DNA of 64,000 bases from Arthrobacter sp. V1I9 (GCF_030817075.1 NZ_JAUSYU010000001.1:3162001-3226000); one strand, 5' to 3'. Positions 16,200-24,027 are shown, counted from the stretch's first letter. Numbers and translations: made by a program. The notes: generated from the sequence alone by a model not told the origin.

Positions 16200-17177
16200 G
16201 TGATGCAATCCCCCCTCCCCGTGCGCGACGGCGTCAACGCCACCCGCCTGCGCCTTCCCGGGGAGGGCCCGTGGGACACCGCAATGGACTACATGATGCA
16301 CCGCTGGGGGCATATCGATCCGCAGGGCATTGAGGACAGGTTCGACGCCGGAGAGATCGTCGGCGAGGGCGGTGCACCGCTCAGCCGCTCCACTCCCCTG
16401 CAGGACCACACGTTCATTTGGTACTACCGGACGCTGCCGCCCGAGACCCGCATTCCTGTGGAGCTGGGCATCCTGCACCAGGACGAGCACCTGCTGGTGG
16501 TGGACAAGCCGCACTTCCTGCCCACCACGCCGGGCGGGACCTACATCCAGGAATCGGCCCTGGTGCGCCTGCGCAACCAGCTGGACCTCCCGGACCTGAT
16601 TCCGATGCACCGGCTGGACCGCATGACGGCCGGTGTCCTGCTTCTCTCCACGAACCCTGACACCCGGGGCAAGTACCAGGTGCTTTTTGAGAAACGCCAG
16701 GTTCAGAAGGACTACGAGTGCGTGTCCGCCGCGGAGCCAGCCCATGGGTTTCCCGCGGTCGAATTTCCCGTGGTGGTGCGCAACCGCATGACCAAGTCCC
16801 GCAGTTATCTGTTGGCCGAAGTGATTGACGGCGAGCCAAACGCGGAAACGCGGATTGAGCGGCTGGAAACGTTCGACGCCGGTGCTTCCGCCGCCGCTGC
16901 GGGCTGCGGAAGTCCCCCGCGGCGGGCGCTGTACCGGCTGGAACCCCACACCGGCAAGACCCACCAGCTGCGGGTTCACATGGCGTCCCTGGGGCTGGGG
17001 ATCGTCAACGACGCGTTCTACCCCGAGCTGCTGGACAAGGCCCCGGACGACTACACCAGGCCGCTGCAGCTCCTGGCCCGCGGCATCCGGTTCGTGGACC
17101 CCATTTCCGGGAAGCCGGTGGAGTACCGCAGCCGGCTGCAGCTCAGCGAGGCCGCCGGTTCCTTCCTTACCCGCTGA
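16200..17177 (+). CDS. RluA-type RNA pseudouridine synthase
   Basis: 325 residues, cytoplasmic. The catalytic motif HRLDRMTAGVLLLS (catalytic Asp in HRLDR) and the later PHTGKTHQLRVHMASLGLGI define the RluA family. It converts uridine to pseudouridine in rRNA or tRNA; the target site cannot be told from sequence. There is no S4 domain; the N-terminal 85 residues are a family-specific extension. GTG 16200 and ATG 16203 are both possible behind GGAGG. It converges with the ParA-like gene, with 4 bases between stops. Confidence 0.88.
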   Translation: MMQSPLPVRDGVNATRLRLPGEGPWDTAMDYMMHRWGHIDPQGIEDRFDAGEIVGEGGAPLSRSTPLQDHTFIWYYRTLPPETRIPVELGILHQDEHLLVVDKPHFLPTTPGGTYIQESALVRLRNQLDLPDLIPMHRLDRMTAGVLLLSTNPDTRGKYQVLFEKRQVQKDYECVSAAEPAHGFPAVEFPVVVRNRMTKSRSYLLAEVIDGEPNAETRIERLETFDAGASAAAAGCGSPPRRALYRLEPHTGKTHQLRVHMASLGLGIVNDAFYPELLDKAPDDYTRPLQLLARGIRFVDPISGKPVEYRSRLQLSEAAGSFLTR

Positions 17178-17181
17178 CGGC

Positions 17182-18157
17182 TCAGAGCCCGCGCATCACC
17201 GCCGCGGAAGCGTGCAGCCACGCCTCACGGGTTTCCGGCTGCAGCGCCTGGTAGTTCAGCCGAGCGCCTGAAACCAGGGACCTGTCGTAGGGAACGTCCA
17301 GGACTTCTCTCGTCAGGCTTGCGAAGTGGCTGCGCGTCCTGGCGCGCAGCTGGAGGTCCGTCTGCCGGGAGGGTGCGGCCAGCAGCGTCACGGCGTTGCT
17401 GACCTTGGCCTGGAAGCCGCGTTCGCGCAGGCCGTCGATCAGCCACACGGCGCTGGCTACGGTGTCTTCCCGCAGGGTGGAGATGATGACCAGCTCGTCC
17501 GCAGCGGCCACGGCGGCTTCCCAGTTCGAGGACCGCATGTTGTTGCCGGTGTCCACCATGATGAGGCGGTAGAAACGGCGGAGCGCGGTATGCAGCCGGT
17601 CAAACTCCCGGCTGCCGATGGTCGCCGCACCTGCCGCGTCCTCGTCCGAGGCGAGCACGTCGAACTGCGTGGAACCCTGGTAGCGCACGTACCGGTCAAG
17701 ATCGCCGATCCTTCCCAGGACGGGGTCTTCAAAACGGTCCACCTCCTGGAGCAGGTCAACGGCCGTCCGGGGGTGCCCGGCCAGCGGGGCGCGCCAGCCG
17801 AGGGTGCCGCGGGTTTCGTTGTTGTCCCATGCCAGTGTGTAGCCGCCGCGGTGGATGCCCAGTGTGGCGGCAAGGAGCAGGGTGGCGGTGGTTTTGTGGG
17901 CACCGCCCTTGGGGTTGACCACCACCACCGTCCGGGGTCCGTCCAACCGGCGCTGCACGTCGTCGACGGCCTCCAAGTGAACGCGTTCGCGGCGGCCGGG
18001 AGCCGGGTTGATGGAGCTGCCGGGTGAGCCGGCGGAGCGCACCCTGCCAGCCTTCCTCGGCCAGCACCGCGGGCGGCGTCGGCCGCTCGGCGAGGAAATT
18101 CTGGAGGTTGGGGACGCCGTCGTCGGCTGTAGCCGCGGGGGTGACTGCGATAGCCAT
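17182..18157 (-). CDS. ParA/MinD-like ATPase of the peptide locus, one-base frameshift
   Basis: After correcting one base, about 324 residues: an N-terminal region (MAIAVTPAATADDGVPNLQN), then VVVVNPKGGAHKTTATLLLA, a deviant ParA P-loop (about 79-89) with His where the second Gly is normal. The switch aspartate follows (AWDNNETRGTLGW), and LIMVDTGNN is Walker B-like. ATG 18157 has a strong site, GAAAGGAG, 7 bases upstream. The frame breaks in the C-run opposite 18022-18024: removing one C restores RRLTGSSINPAPGRR. As written, the ATPase core is out of frame with this start. Role in the locus unknown: localisation or energy for peptide maturation or export is inference. Confidence 0.75.
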
Positions 18158-19579
18158 GGCTGGCTCTCCTTTCTGGGACGGCACGGGTTTTTGGAAGGGC
18201 ACGGCTTTGTCTGACCGCCCGGATTTCGCGGGCGTCCCAACACGCTCGGGCTTCACCGCCGCACGCCCCGCTACTGGCCCACCCGCGTGCTTTGCCAGGC
18301 GCAGGAGGAGGGAGAGAAGTCCCAACAGCAGCCGGTACAGCAGGATGCCCAAACCGATGAGCGGCAGGGACAACATAAAGATGGAGGACATTGAAAGCAC
18401 GGTAGCGGCGGCGTCTCCGGCGGCGATGGCGTTACCAGTGGCGAGCGCGTGCTGCCGGATGGCTGCGACGGTCTGCTGGATGATCATGGGCAGGTTCAGC
18501 AGCATCCACCCGAGCGCCAGGAAGAGGAGCGGCACCACCGTGACAACCCAGGCTGTCACGATGCGCCGGGCGTACGGGCGGAGTTCGGCGACCCGCGGGT
18601 CTACCGGCCGGCCCGGTATCAGACTCAGCAGCACCGGGCGGATCCGGTTGAAGAGGTCCGGCACGCCGGCTATATCGGCGAGCACGAAGTAGCCGTCGAA
18701 GCGAAGCGTGGGCACCAGTTGCTGGATCATCTCAAAGTGCATCAGCACCGCCGCGAGCAGGAAAAACCCGTGCCCGGTCAGCAGGTAGGCGCCGCCCAGC
18801 CCGATCAGGCAAAGGCAGTTGAAGTACAGCCCGCCCAGGTCCGTACGGATCCTGCCCGCCCGGCCCAAGCGGTATGAGTCGGTGACGTCGGTGAAGAAGG
18901 CGGGAAAAACCAGGTACACGCCGACGCCGATCCTTCCGGGTTTGGCGCCCCCGTACCGGCATGCCGCCGCGTGGCCGATCTCGTGGATCACGGACCCGGC
19001 TGTCAGCAGTGCGCCGACGCCCAGGAGGAGCGCAGGAGTGACCAGGACCTGCTGCAGGGAAGCCATTAGATCGCCCCTGGCCAGCAGCAGGACATCGACC
19101 ACGACCAGGACAGCCAGGACTGCGGCAACCACCGGTCCCCAATAGAGGGGAGCAAGGATCCTCGCCAAGGCGTTGACGGCATTCCCCGGAAGGAGTGTGC
19201 CGCGCAGCCGCAGGGCCAGCAATGGGTTAGCCGTCGGTAAGGGGCCGGATCCCGGTAGTGCGCCGGCGTCGCCTCCGGCCTCCACAACCAGGCCCATCGG
19301 GGCCAACCTGTTATCCACAAGGTGGAGGAGCCCGTTGACGTCCAGCTCACGCCCGTAGGCCTTGCTGACTTCCTGCGCTACTTCCCCGGCGGACTTGTTC
19401 TGGGAAAGGGAGAGCATCACCACATGGAGCAGCTCCGAAAGCTGGACGACCTGCCCGTCCCCGCGCTGCAGCAAATAGCTGCTGTTCTTGAGCCCTGAGC
19501 CTTCCACCTGACCGAGGAATACAACGCCCGGCGAGGGGAGCCACCGCCGCAGCACGGCCGAATCGGATGCAGTTGCCAC
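17756..19579 (-). CDS. M50-family intramembrane metallopeptidase with N-terminal PqqD-like domain
   Basis: Residues 1-105 are PqqD-like (YLLQRGDGQVVQLSELLHVV ... GRELDVNGLLHLVDNRLAPMGLVV), the fold used for leader-peptide recognition in peptide-modifying enzymes. Residues 135-430 are a polytopic S2P-like peptidase with the zinc motif HEIGH (H199, E200, H203) and a second-motif aspartate in LRFDGYFVLAD (D295). This is the 'putative peptide zinc metalloprotease' type. GTG 19579 is preferred over ATG 19624, which lies inside a hairpin. The frame has no stop before the ParA-like start and continues through it to 17756; the true end is probably near residue 474. It lies directly downstream of two small peptide genes, its likely substrates. 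Confidence 0.82.
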   Translation of the reverse strand: MATASDSAVLRRWLPSPGVVFLGQVEGSGLKNSSYLLQRGDGQVVQLSELLHVVMLSLSQNKSAGEVAQEVSKAYGRELDVNGLLHLVDNRLAPMGLVVEAGGDAGALPGSGPLPTANPLLALRLRGTLLPGNAVNALARILAPLYWGPVVAAVLAVLVVVDVLLLARGDLMASLQQVLVTPALLLGVGALLTAGSVIHEIGHAAACRYGGAKPGRIGVGVYLVFPAFFTDVTDSYRLGRAGRIRTDLGGLYFNCLCLIGLGGAYLLTGHGFFLLAAVLMHFEMIQQLVPTLRFDGYFVLADIAGVPDLFNRIRPVLLSLIPGRPVDPRVAELRPYARRIVTAWVVTVVPLLFLALGWMLLNLPMIIQQTVAAIRQHALATGNAIAAGDAAATVLSMSSIFMLSLPLIGLGILLYRLLLGLLSLLLRLAKHAGGPVAGRAAVKPERVGTPAKSGRSDKAVPFQKPVPSQKGEPAMAIAVTPAATADDGVPNLQNFLAERPTPPAVLAEEGWQGALRRLTRQLHQPGSRPPRTRSLGGRRRRAAPVGRTPDGGGGQPQGRCPQNHRHPAPCRHTGHPPRRLHTGMGQQRNPRHPRLARPAGRAPPDGR

Positions 19580-19608
19580 TTTCCCCCCACTGGTTGAGCG
19601 AGTAGGAC

Positions 19609-19639
19609 GGTGGGCATGCCCCAAAAAGGCATGCCCACC
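19609..19639 (-). terminator. Perfect 12-bp hairpin between peptide gene and metallopeptidase gene
   Basis: GGTGGGCATGCC and GGCATGCCCACC flank a 7-nt loop, 20 bases after the stop of the 66-aa peptide gene. On the minus strand the loop is TTTTTGG and no U-tract follows the stem. It therefore looks like an attenuator or mRNA-stabilising end that would favour the peptide transcripts over the enzyme, rather than a full terminator. Confidence 0.6.
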
Positions 19640-19658
19640 GCGTTGGAAACCGATGAAC

Positions 19659-19859
19659 CTACTCTTGCAGGACCAGGATGTCCTGCAACGCCGCCGAGTT
19701 TGCGATGGAACCGATCGAGGCCGCGTTTACGGCCATCGACAGGTTCACAGCGATCACGGGAGAGACGTTGATATTGAAGTAAAGCGTTTCCTTCATCGGA
19801 AGCAGCTCCACAACCTCAGCGTCAAGATCCACCGGTGTTAGCGCGGTAGATGCTGTCAT
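19659..19859 (-). CDS. Small peptide A of the M50/ParA locus, 66 aa
   Basis: 66 residues starting MTASTALTPV, behind a GAGAGAGGTGG site. No cysteine, no signal peptide, no long hydrophobic helix. The acidic N-terminal half carries VELLPMKETLYF (17-28). The C-terminal half is rich in Ala, Ser, Asn and branched residues and ends SAALQDILVLQE. It is a paralogue of the peptide upstream: 10 of 12 positions match in the first block and 14 of 25 in the last (residues 41-65), with a divergent middle. A precursor or substrate of the PqqD-M50 protein is the best inference. Confidence 0.75.
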   Translation of the reverse strand: MTASTALTPVDLDAEVVELLPMKETLYFNINVSPVIAVNLSMAVNAASIGSIANSAALQDILVLQE

Positions 19860-19920
19860 AGCACCCCACCTCTCTCCCCCGGGCATTCCCAGGTCCGGAC
19901 ATGGAAAAGGATTGACTCAG

Positions 19921-20124
19921 CTAGTGCTGGACGACAGCGATGTTCTGGACTGCAGCGCTGTATGCCTCCGAGAACAGTGAGCCCGCGTTCAACGCCACGG
20001 ACGTGTTGGTCGCGTACACGCTTGCCAGGTTAACGCTGTCACCTCCGAAGTACAGGGTCTCCCGCGAAGGCAGCAACTCCACCTGCTCGCCTTCCAGTTC
20101 CTGGATAGTGAGTTCCTTCATCAT
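19921..20124 (-). CDS. Small peptide B of the M50/ParA locus, 67 aa
   Basis: 67 residues from ATG 20124, 8 bases after GAGAGGGGG; a GTG at 20133 would add three residues. It carries VELLPSRETLYF (15-26) and ends SAAVQNIAVVQH, the same two blocks as peptide A, but the middle (GGDSVNLASVYATN) is unrelated and three residues longer. No cysteine, so not a lanthipeptide- or sactipeptide-type core. It is the first gene of the minus-strand set and would be the most highly transcribed. 61 bases separate it from peptide A. Confidence 0.75.
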   Translation of the reverse strand: MMKELTIQELEGEQVELLPSRETLYFGGDSVNLASVYATNTSVALNAGSLFSEAYSAAVQNIAVVQH

Positions 20125-20182
20125 GTCAATCACCCCCTCTCGACGTCTCCCGAACAGTCAACGCGGGGGGCCGTGGCGGTCA

Positions 20183-20219
20183 CGTTACTGCAGCATCATG
20201 ATTTTGTTATCCAGTAACG
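20183..20219. promoter_or_regulatory. Inverted repeat upstream of the peptide genes
   Basis: CGTTACTG (20183-20190) and CAGTAACG (20212-20219) form an 8-bp inverted repeat around an AT-richer 21-base centre, about 60-95 bases upstream of the peptide B start. The position fits a promoter/operator for the minus-strand peptide operon. Candidate target of the nearby SARP regulator; this is inference. Confidence 0.4.
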
Positions 20220-20348
20220 CCGCTGTGACAGGCTTGACTTGGGTGGCGAATATTCTGTGCCTAGGATGGTCAAACCGGGCAGTAATAAGACTTGAATACC
20301 GGAAAATGCGGTTCGAAGTTACAGACAAGGAAAGCAGGCGCCTCCTTT

Positions 20349-20552
20349 ATGGCGGAAATTGAAGGCACGATGGTAATCCGGGCGTGGGTCGAACCCGCTC
20401 ACGACCACCCGCTGCGGGCGCGCCTGATCTCCAGCCAGCCAGGCCAAGAGACAGAATTTGTGGAGACAGCAGCCGATACGGACGCGGTCCTGCTTGCTGT
20501 CCGCCGCTGGCTCGACCGCCTGCAGGCGCCGGAGGGCACTCCCGGCACGTGA
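20349..20552 (+). CDS. Small protein between the peptide operon and its regulator, 67 aa
   Basis: A coding-like frame of 67 residues from ATG 20349 (MAEIEGTMVIRAWVEPAHDHPLR at its start) to TGA 20552. It is compact, with a beta-rich first half and an amphipathic helix (DAVLLAVRRWLDRLQ) at the end. An in-frame TTG at 20292 would lengthen it, and ATG 20370 would shorten it. The ribosome site is weak. It is divergent from the peptides and co-directional with the SARP gene. Function unknown; a regulator or accessory of the locus is possible. Confidence 0.55.
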   Translation: MAEIEGTMVIRAWVEPAHDHPLRARLISSQPGQETEFVETAADTDAVLLAVRRWLDRLQAPEGTPGT

Positions 20553-20741
20553 CCGTCCCGCCCCCACCCAGGCCGATTCATAAGCCCTTGGGCCTATCCA
20601 TCCGTACCATTATTTGGACGACGGTCCCGGTATGTAAGCTCCTGAAACCGCTGTTACTAAAATGACTTGACATGTCTCGGCTGGGTGCCACCATGGTACT
20701 CGGGGGGATCGGTGTTATCCGGTCTTTTGAGAGGGATTGGC

Positions 20742-21455
20742 ATGACGGTGACTCTCGGACAGGAGTGGCACTTAAGTCTGCTGGGGGCTTGGCGGTTGCG
20801 CCGAGGCAGTACTGCCGTGACCGTGGCCAGTCGGGAGCAACGGCTCCTCGCATGCCTGGGATTATTCGGGTGCCGCCACCGAAGCTTCCTGGCCGGGCTT
20901 CTGTGGCCGAAAAGCACTGAAGCGCAGGCTGCGGGGAATCTGCGGACCACCGTCTGGTGCATCTCCCACACCTTCCCGCACCTGGTGAACACAGGAGCTG
21001 ACACACTGGAACTCGACGAATCCGTCCGCGTGGACACCAGGGCATTGCAACGGCAGGTGGCCACGATACAAACACAGCCGCAAGCTCAAATCCCGGACAC
21101 CTACGTGGAGAGCCTCGGCCGGGCCGACCTGCTCCCTGGCTGGTACGACGACTGGGTAGTCTTCGAGCAGGAGCGGTTCCGGCAGTTGCGTCTGGGCGCC
21201 CTGGAGTTCCTGGCCCGGCAGCATCTTGCGGCGGGTGATCCCGCAAGGGCCGTGGATGCCGCTTTGGCTGCGGCAGGCATCGAACCCCTGAGGGAATCTG
21301 CCCACCTGCTGCTGGTCCAAGCTCACCTTGGCGCCGGAAACAGGGCTGCGGCGGTCCGCGCCTACACGATGTTTGCTGGCCGGCTCTACGACGAACTTAG
21401 AGTTCCGCCTTCTGACCAGCTCAGCGACCTCGTGTCCGACTTCGTCCGGCGCTGA
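20742..21455 (+). CDS. SARP/BTAD-domain transcriptional regulator
   Basis: 237 residues. Residues 1-95 resemble the OmpR-like winged helix of SARP regulators (LSLLGAWRLRRGSTAVTV, then LLACLGLFGCRHRSFLAGLLWP). Residues 97-237 form the bacterial transcriptional activation domain (ADTLELDESVRVDTRALQRQ; LAAAGIEPLRESAHLLLVQA). ATG 20742 follows GAGAGGG by six bases. SARPs in actinobacteria are usually cluster-situated activators of secondary metabolism, which supports reading the adjacent peptide/M50/ParA set as a biosynthetic locus. The first helix-turn-helix is less canonical than in classical SARPs. Confidence 0.82.
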   Translation: MTVTLGQEWHLSLLGAWRLRRGSTAVTVASREQRLLACLGLFGCRHRSFLAGLLWPKSTEAQAAGNLRTTVWCISHTFPHLVNTGADTLELDESVRVDTRALQRQVATIQTQPQAQIPDTYVESLGRADLLPGWYDDWVVFEQERFRQLRLGALEFLARQHLAAGDPARAVDAALAAAGIEPLRESAHLLLVQAHLGAGNRAAAVRAYTMFAGRLYDELRVPPSDQLSDLVSDFVRR

Positions 21456-21488
21456 GCCAGTTACCTGGATCTGCGGTACGTTGTGGCA

Positions 21489-22109
21489 ATGGATTTCGGC
21501 AGCGCAGACAGCTGGGGCACGGCCATCTATTTCTGGATCATCCCCATCGTGCTCGGCGACGCCATCTTTCCGCCCGTCCCGTCCGAGATGGTGGTGATTA
21601 CCGGCGGGGCACTTTCCGCTGACGGCCGGGCCAACGTGTTCCTGGTGTTGGCCCTGTCCGCTCTGGCTTCCTGGCTCGGGGACGTTGTGGTGTTCCAACT
21701 GTTCAGGCGGCGGCTGAGCCACATCCTGGACCGCTGGACCTGGGGTCGGCACGTGCATTCCGGAATCCACGAGGCGATTGCCAGGGCCGGGCGCTCGTCC
21801 ACGTACGGAACCATCATCGGAGCCAGGTTCATTCCGGGCGGACGGCTGGCCACGTCCGCCACTGCCGGGATCGCCAACGTCTCGGTCCGCGGCTTCAGCC
21901 TGTGCGCAGGGCTCGGCGCGATGCTCTGGGCCTGCTGGCTGGTGGGGCTGGGCTACTTCACCGGCTCAGCAACCGGCCTGCCGTTCTGGGCCAGCTCGCT
22001 GATCGGCGTGGCGATGGGACTGGTGATCGGCGTCGTCGTCGGCATCATTGTGACGCGGCGGCGCGGCAGCAGATCGCCGGTTGAGGAGCCGGAGCCCCCA
22101 CTGGCCTAG
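21489..22109 (+). CDS. DedA-family membrane protein
   Basis: About 206 residues with the DedA pattern: an early re-entrant segment with LGDAIFPPVPSEMVVITGGA, the central ASWLGDVVVFQLFRR, and the signature GARFIPGGRLATSATAG. Two further membrane helices follow, then a charged tail. DedA proteins act in lipid-carrier recycling and membrane homeostasis; undecaprenyl phosphate or phosphatidylethanolamine flipping is known for some members. GTG 21483 is an equally plausible start. No ribosome site is visible. Not obviously part of the peptide locus. Confidence 0.88.
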   Translation: MDFGSADSWGTAIYFWIIPIVLGDAIFPPVPSEMVVITGGALSADGRANVFLVLALSALASWLGDVVVFQLFRRRLSHILDRWTWGRHVHSGIHEAIARAGRSSTYGTIIGARFIPGGRLATSATAGIANVSVRGFSLCAGLGAMLWACWLVGLGYFTGSATGLPFWASSLIGVAMGLVIGVVVGIIVTRRRGSRSPVEEPEPPLA

Positions 22110-22206
22110 GTGTAACTCCTAGGGACGTTGTAGACAATTTGATGTTGTGTATACGGCGGAGCGGATTGTTTGTGCTTCGCGGGACAGATCGCAATCTGGC
22201 CCACCG

Positions 22207-24027
22207 TTAGCATTGAGAGGGAGGGCGCTGTCGCATTGTCAGCGGCCCTTTAGTGAATCTAAGTCTCCTGAATCCATATGTAATAGCCGCTCCACAAAGA
22301 ACCGATCCGACAGCGGCTGCCCAAATCGGGTTGTGATCCTGAGTGACGTCCTTACCCTCCGTGGGGTCTGCTAATGCGCCCCCGACGGAAGCGACAGCTG
22401 AAGCACCACGTGGTGATGGAGCAGAAGCTGCAGCCGCTGTTGCCGAAGGTGCCGTTTCGGGTTCGTTACTGACCCGGTCCGCTGCCGCCGGAGGTGCAAG
22501 CACTTCCGGTTCAACCATCGACACTTCCTGCTCCGCGTTGCCAGCATGGGATGAGGATGGGGCGAAAGTGGATGCAACCTGATGAGAGGTCTCATCAGCA
22601 GGGGCAGGGGCAGGCGCCGCCTCAGTAGCATGGGGAGTGAGATTGGCAGCAGAAACAGGAGCAGGAGATTCAACGGCAGTTACGACGGGGGCAGGTGATT
22701 CAGTTACAGCTGCAGTCGCTTCCGCGGTAGAGAGAACAGAAGGTGCTGTTCCTTGCAGCCCACAATGTGTCCCTACTCCGGCCCATGCATCGCCGAGTTT
22801 CAGAGGTGAGCAGGAGGGAAGGTTAGGAGTGGGAGACGGTACAAATAGCAACCTGTTAGGAGTTGCACCCTTGTTGCTACTGACTAAACCCGTAGTAGCG
22901 TTATTGATTATTGTCTGTTGAACTTCTGCTGGAGACAGCGAACGGTGACGGGAAAGCAGAATTGCGGCTGCCCCAGAAACGTGAGGAGTAGCCATTGAGG
23001 TGCCATCCAAAGTGTTGTATCCGGTAGGAGAGTTGTTCCACGCAGACCTAACGGACACTCCGGGAGCCTGAATATCAACGCAAGAACCGTAGTTGGACCA
23101 TGAAGCTTGAGCATCGTTGATATTCGTTGCTGCGACAGTAATGGCGGATGGAACTCGGGAGGGGAAAGTGGCGCAGGCATCTACACCGGAGTTGCCTGCT
23201 GCTGCTACTACTGTAATTCCATCATTTACGGCGCTTTGAACGGCCTCTTCAAATGAAGCATTGGTAAAACCGCCAACGCTTAGGTTCATCACGGCTGGCT
23301 GGCCAGTAACATGGTGTGAAATCGCCCAGTCAATCCCCGCCATGACGGTTGAAGACCATCCACTCCCGTCGCACTCAAGCGTTCGGACGGGGATGATGTT
23401 CGCTTTCTTGGCAACGCCATAAGTTGTTCCGGCGGCGCTTCCGGCGACATGTGTTCCATGACCGTTGCAGTCGTTAACCCCTTTGCCATCATTGATTCCG
23501 TTCCACATTGCAGGAACCCTGCCGGAAAATTCTGAATGGGAAAGGTACAACCCCGTATCAACAACGTAGACATTCACCCCGGCGCCTTCATCACCGATGC
23601 TGTACTGTCCGTCTCTTCCAGATCGTTGATCTACTCGGTCAAGCCCCCAGATAGAAGTAGAACTTGAAATCGAAGCACGACTGTCAAGTTCGATTGAGGT
23701 TACGTCTTTTGAGTTTTCCAGGGACTCCAATTCCTTAGGTGTTGCGATAACTACTGAAGCTTTCATTGCGTGGGAAAGAGTACCTTTTACTTCGATCCCT
23801 TTTAGTCCCAGCGAGTCCGACTCTGCTTCCGCATTCACATCATTGACGTATTTCACAATATACCTATTCTCCCCTTCAGGTAGGGCAGCGGTATGGAAAG
23901 GAGTTTGGGCGAGCCGATCATCAACCGTGAGATCAGCATGAGCAACAGCAGGGGTTATAGATAGAGCTATCGATCCAACTAAAACGGAAATAACAGCTAA
24001 AGGTGCATAGGACGAAAACTTTTTCAT
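22207..24027 (-). CDS. Secreted S8 subtilisin-like protease with I9 propeptide and C-terminal membrane anchor
   Basis: 606 residues: signal peptide (1-31), inhibitor I9 propeptide (about 55-120), S8 catalytic domain (about 125-395) with complete triad D157 (VDTG), H190 (GHGTHVAG) and S344 (DGTSMATPH), and the oxyanion Asn in AAAGNSG. A 170-residue Pro/Ala/Ser/Glu-rich tail follows, then a membrane helix (WAAAVGSVLCGAAITYGF) and a basic end. The protease is made as a zymogen and held at the cell surface. Codons are clearly AT-richer than those of neighbouring genes and remnants lie beside it, suggesting transfer. It could trim the nearby peptides, but no evidence ties them. Confidence 0.87.
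   Translation of the reverse strand: MKKFSSYAPLAVISVLVGSIALSITPAVAHADLTVDDRLAQTPFHTAALPEGENRYIVKYVNDVNAEAESDSLGLKGIEVKGTLSHAMKASVVIATPKELESLENSKDVTSIELDSRASISSSTSIWGLDRVDQRSGRDGQYSIGDEGAGVNVYVVDTGLYLSHSEFSGRVPAMWNGINDGKGVNDCNGHGTHVAGSAAGTTYGVAKKANIIPVRTLECDGSGWSSTVMAGIDWAISHHVTGQPAVMNLSVGGFTNASFEEAVQSAVNDGITVVAAAGNSGVDACATFPSRVPSAITVAATNINDAQASWSNYGSCVDIQAPGVSVRSAWNNSPTGYNTLDGTSMATPHVSGAAAILLSRHRSLSPAEVQQTIINNATTGLVSSNKGATPNRLLFVPSPTPNLPSCSPLKLGDAWAGVGTHCGLQGTAPSVLSTAEATAAVTESPAPVVTAVESPAPVSAANLTPHATEAAPAPAPADETSHQVASTFAPSSSHAGNAEQEVSMVEPEVLAPPAAADRVSNEPETAPSATAAAASAPSPRGASAVASVGGALADPTEGKDVTQDHNPIWAAAVGSVLCGAAITYGFRRLRFTKGPLTMRQRPPSQC

Noticed and set aside
18000..18030. Programmed ribosomal frameshift between M50/ParA frames
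   Set aside because: No slippery heptamer, pseudoknot or internal Shine-Dalgarno stimulator is evident, and three other genes have the same kind of one-base insertion, so an error or mutation is simpler.
19659..20124. Lanthipeptide, sactipeptide or thiopeptide precursors
   Set aside because: Neither peptide contains cysteine and no matching modification enzyme is encoded nearby.
20553..20741. tRNA or small RNA gene upstream of the SARP gene
   Set aside because: A short AGCCCTTGGGCCT near-palindrome is present, but no cloverleaf, no T-loop consensus and no anticodon arm could be built.
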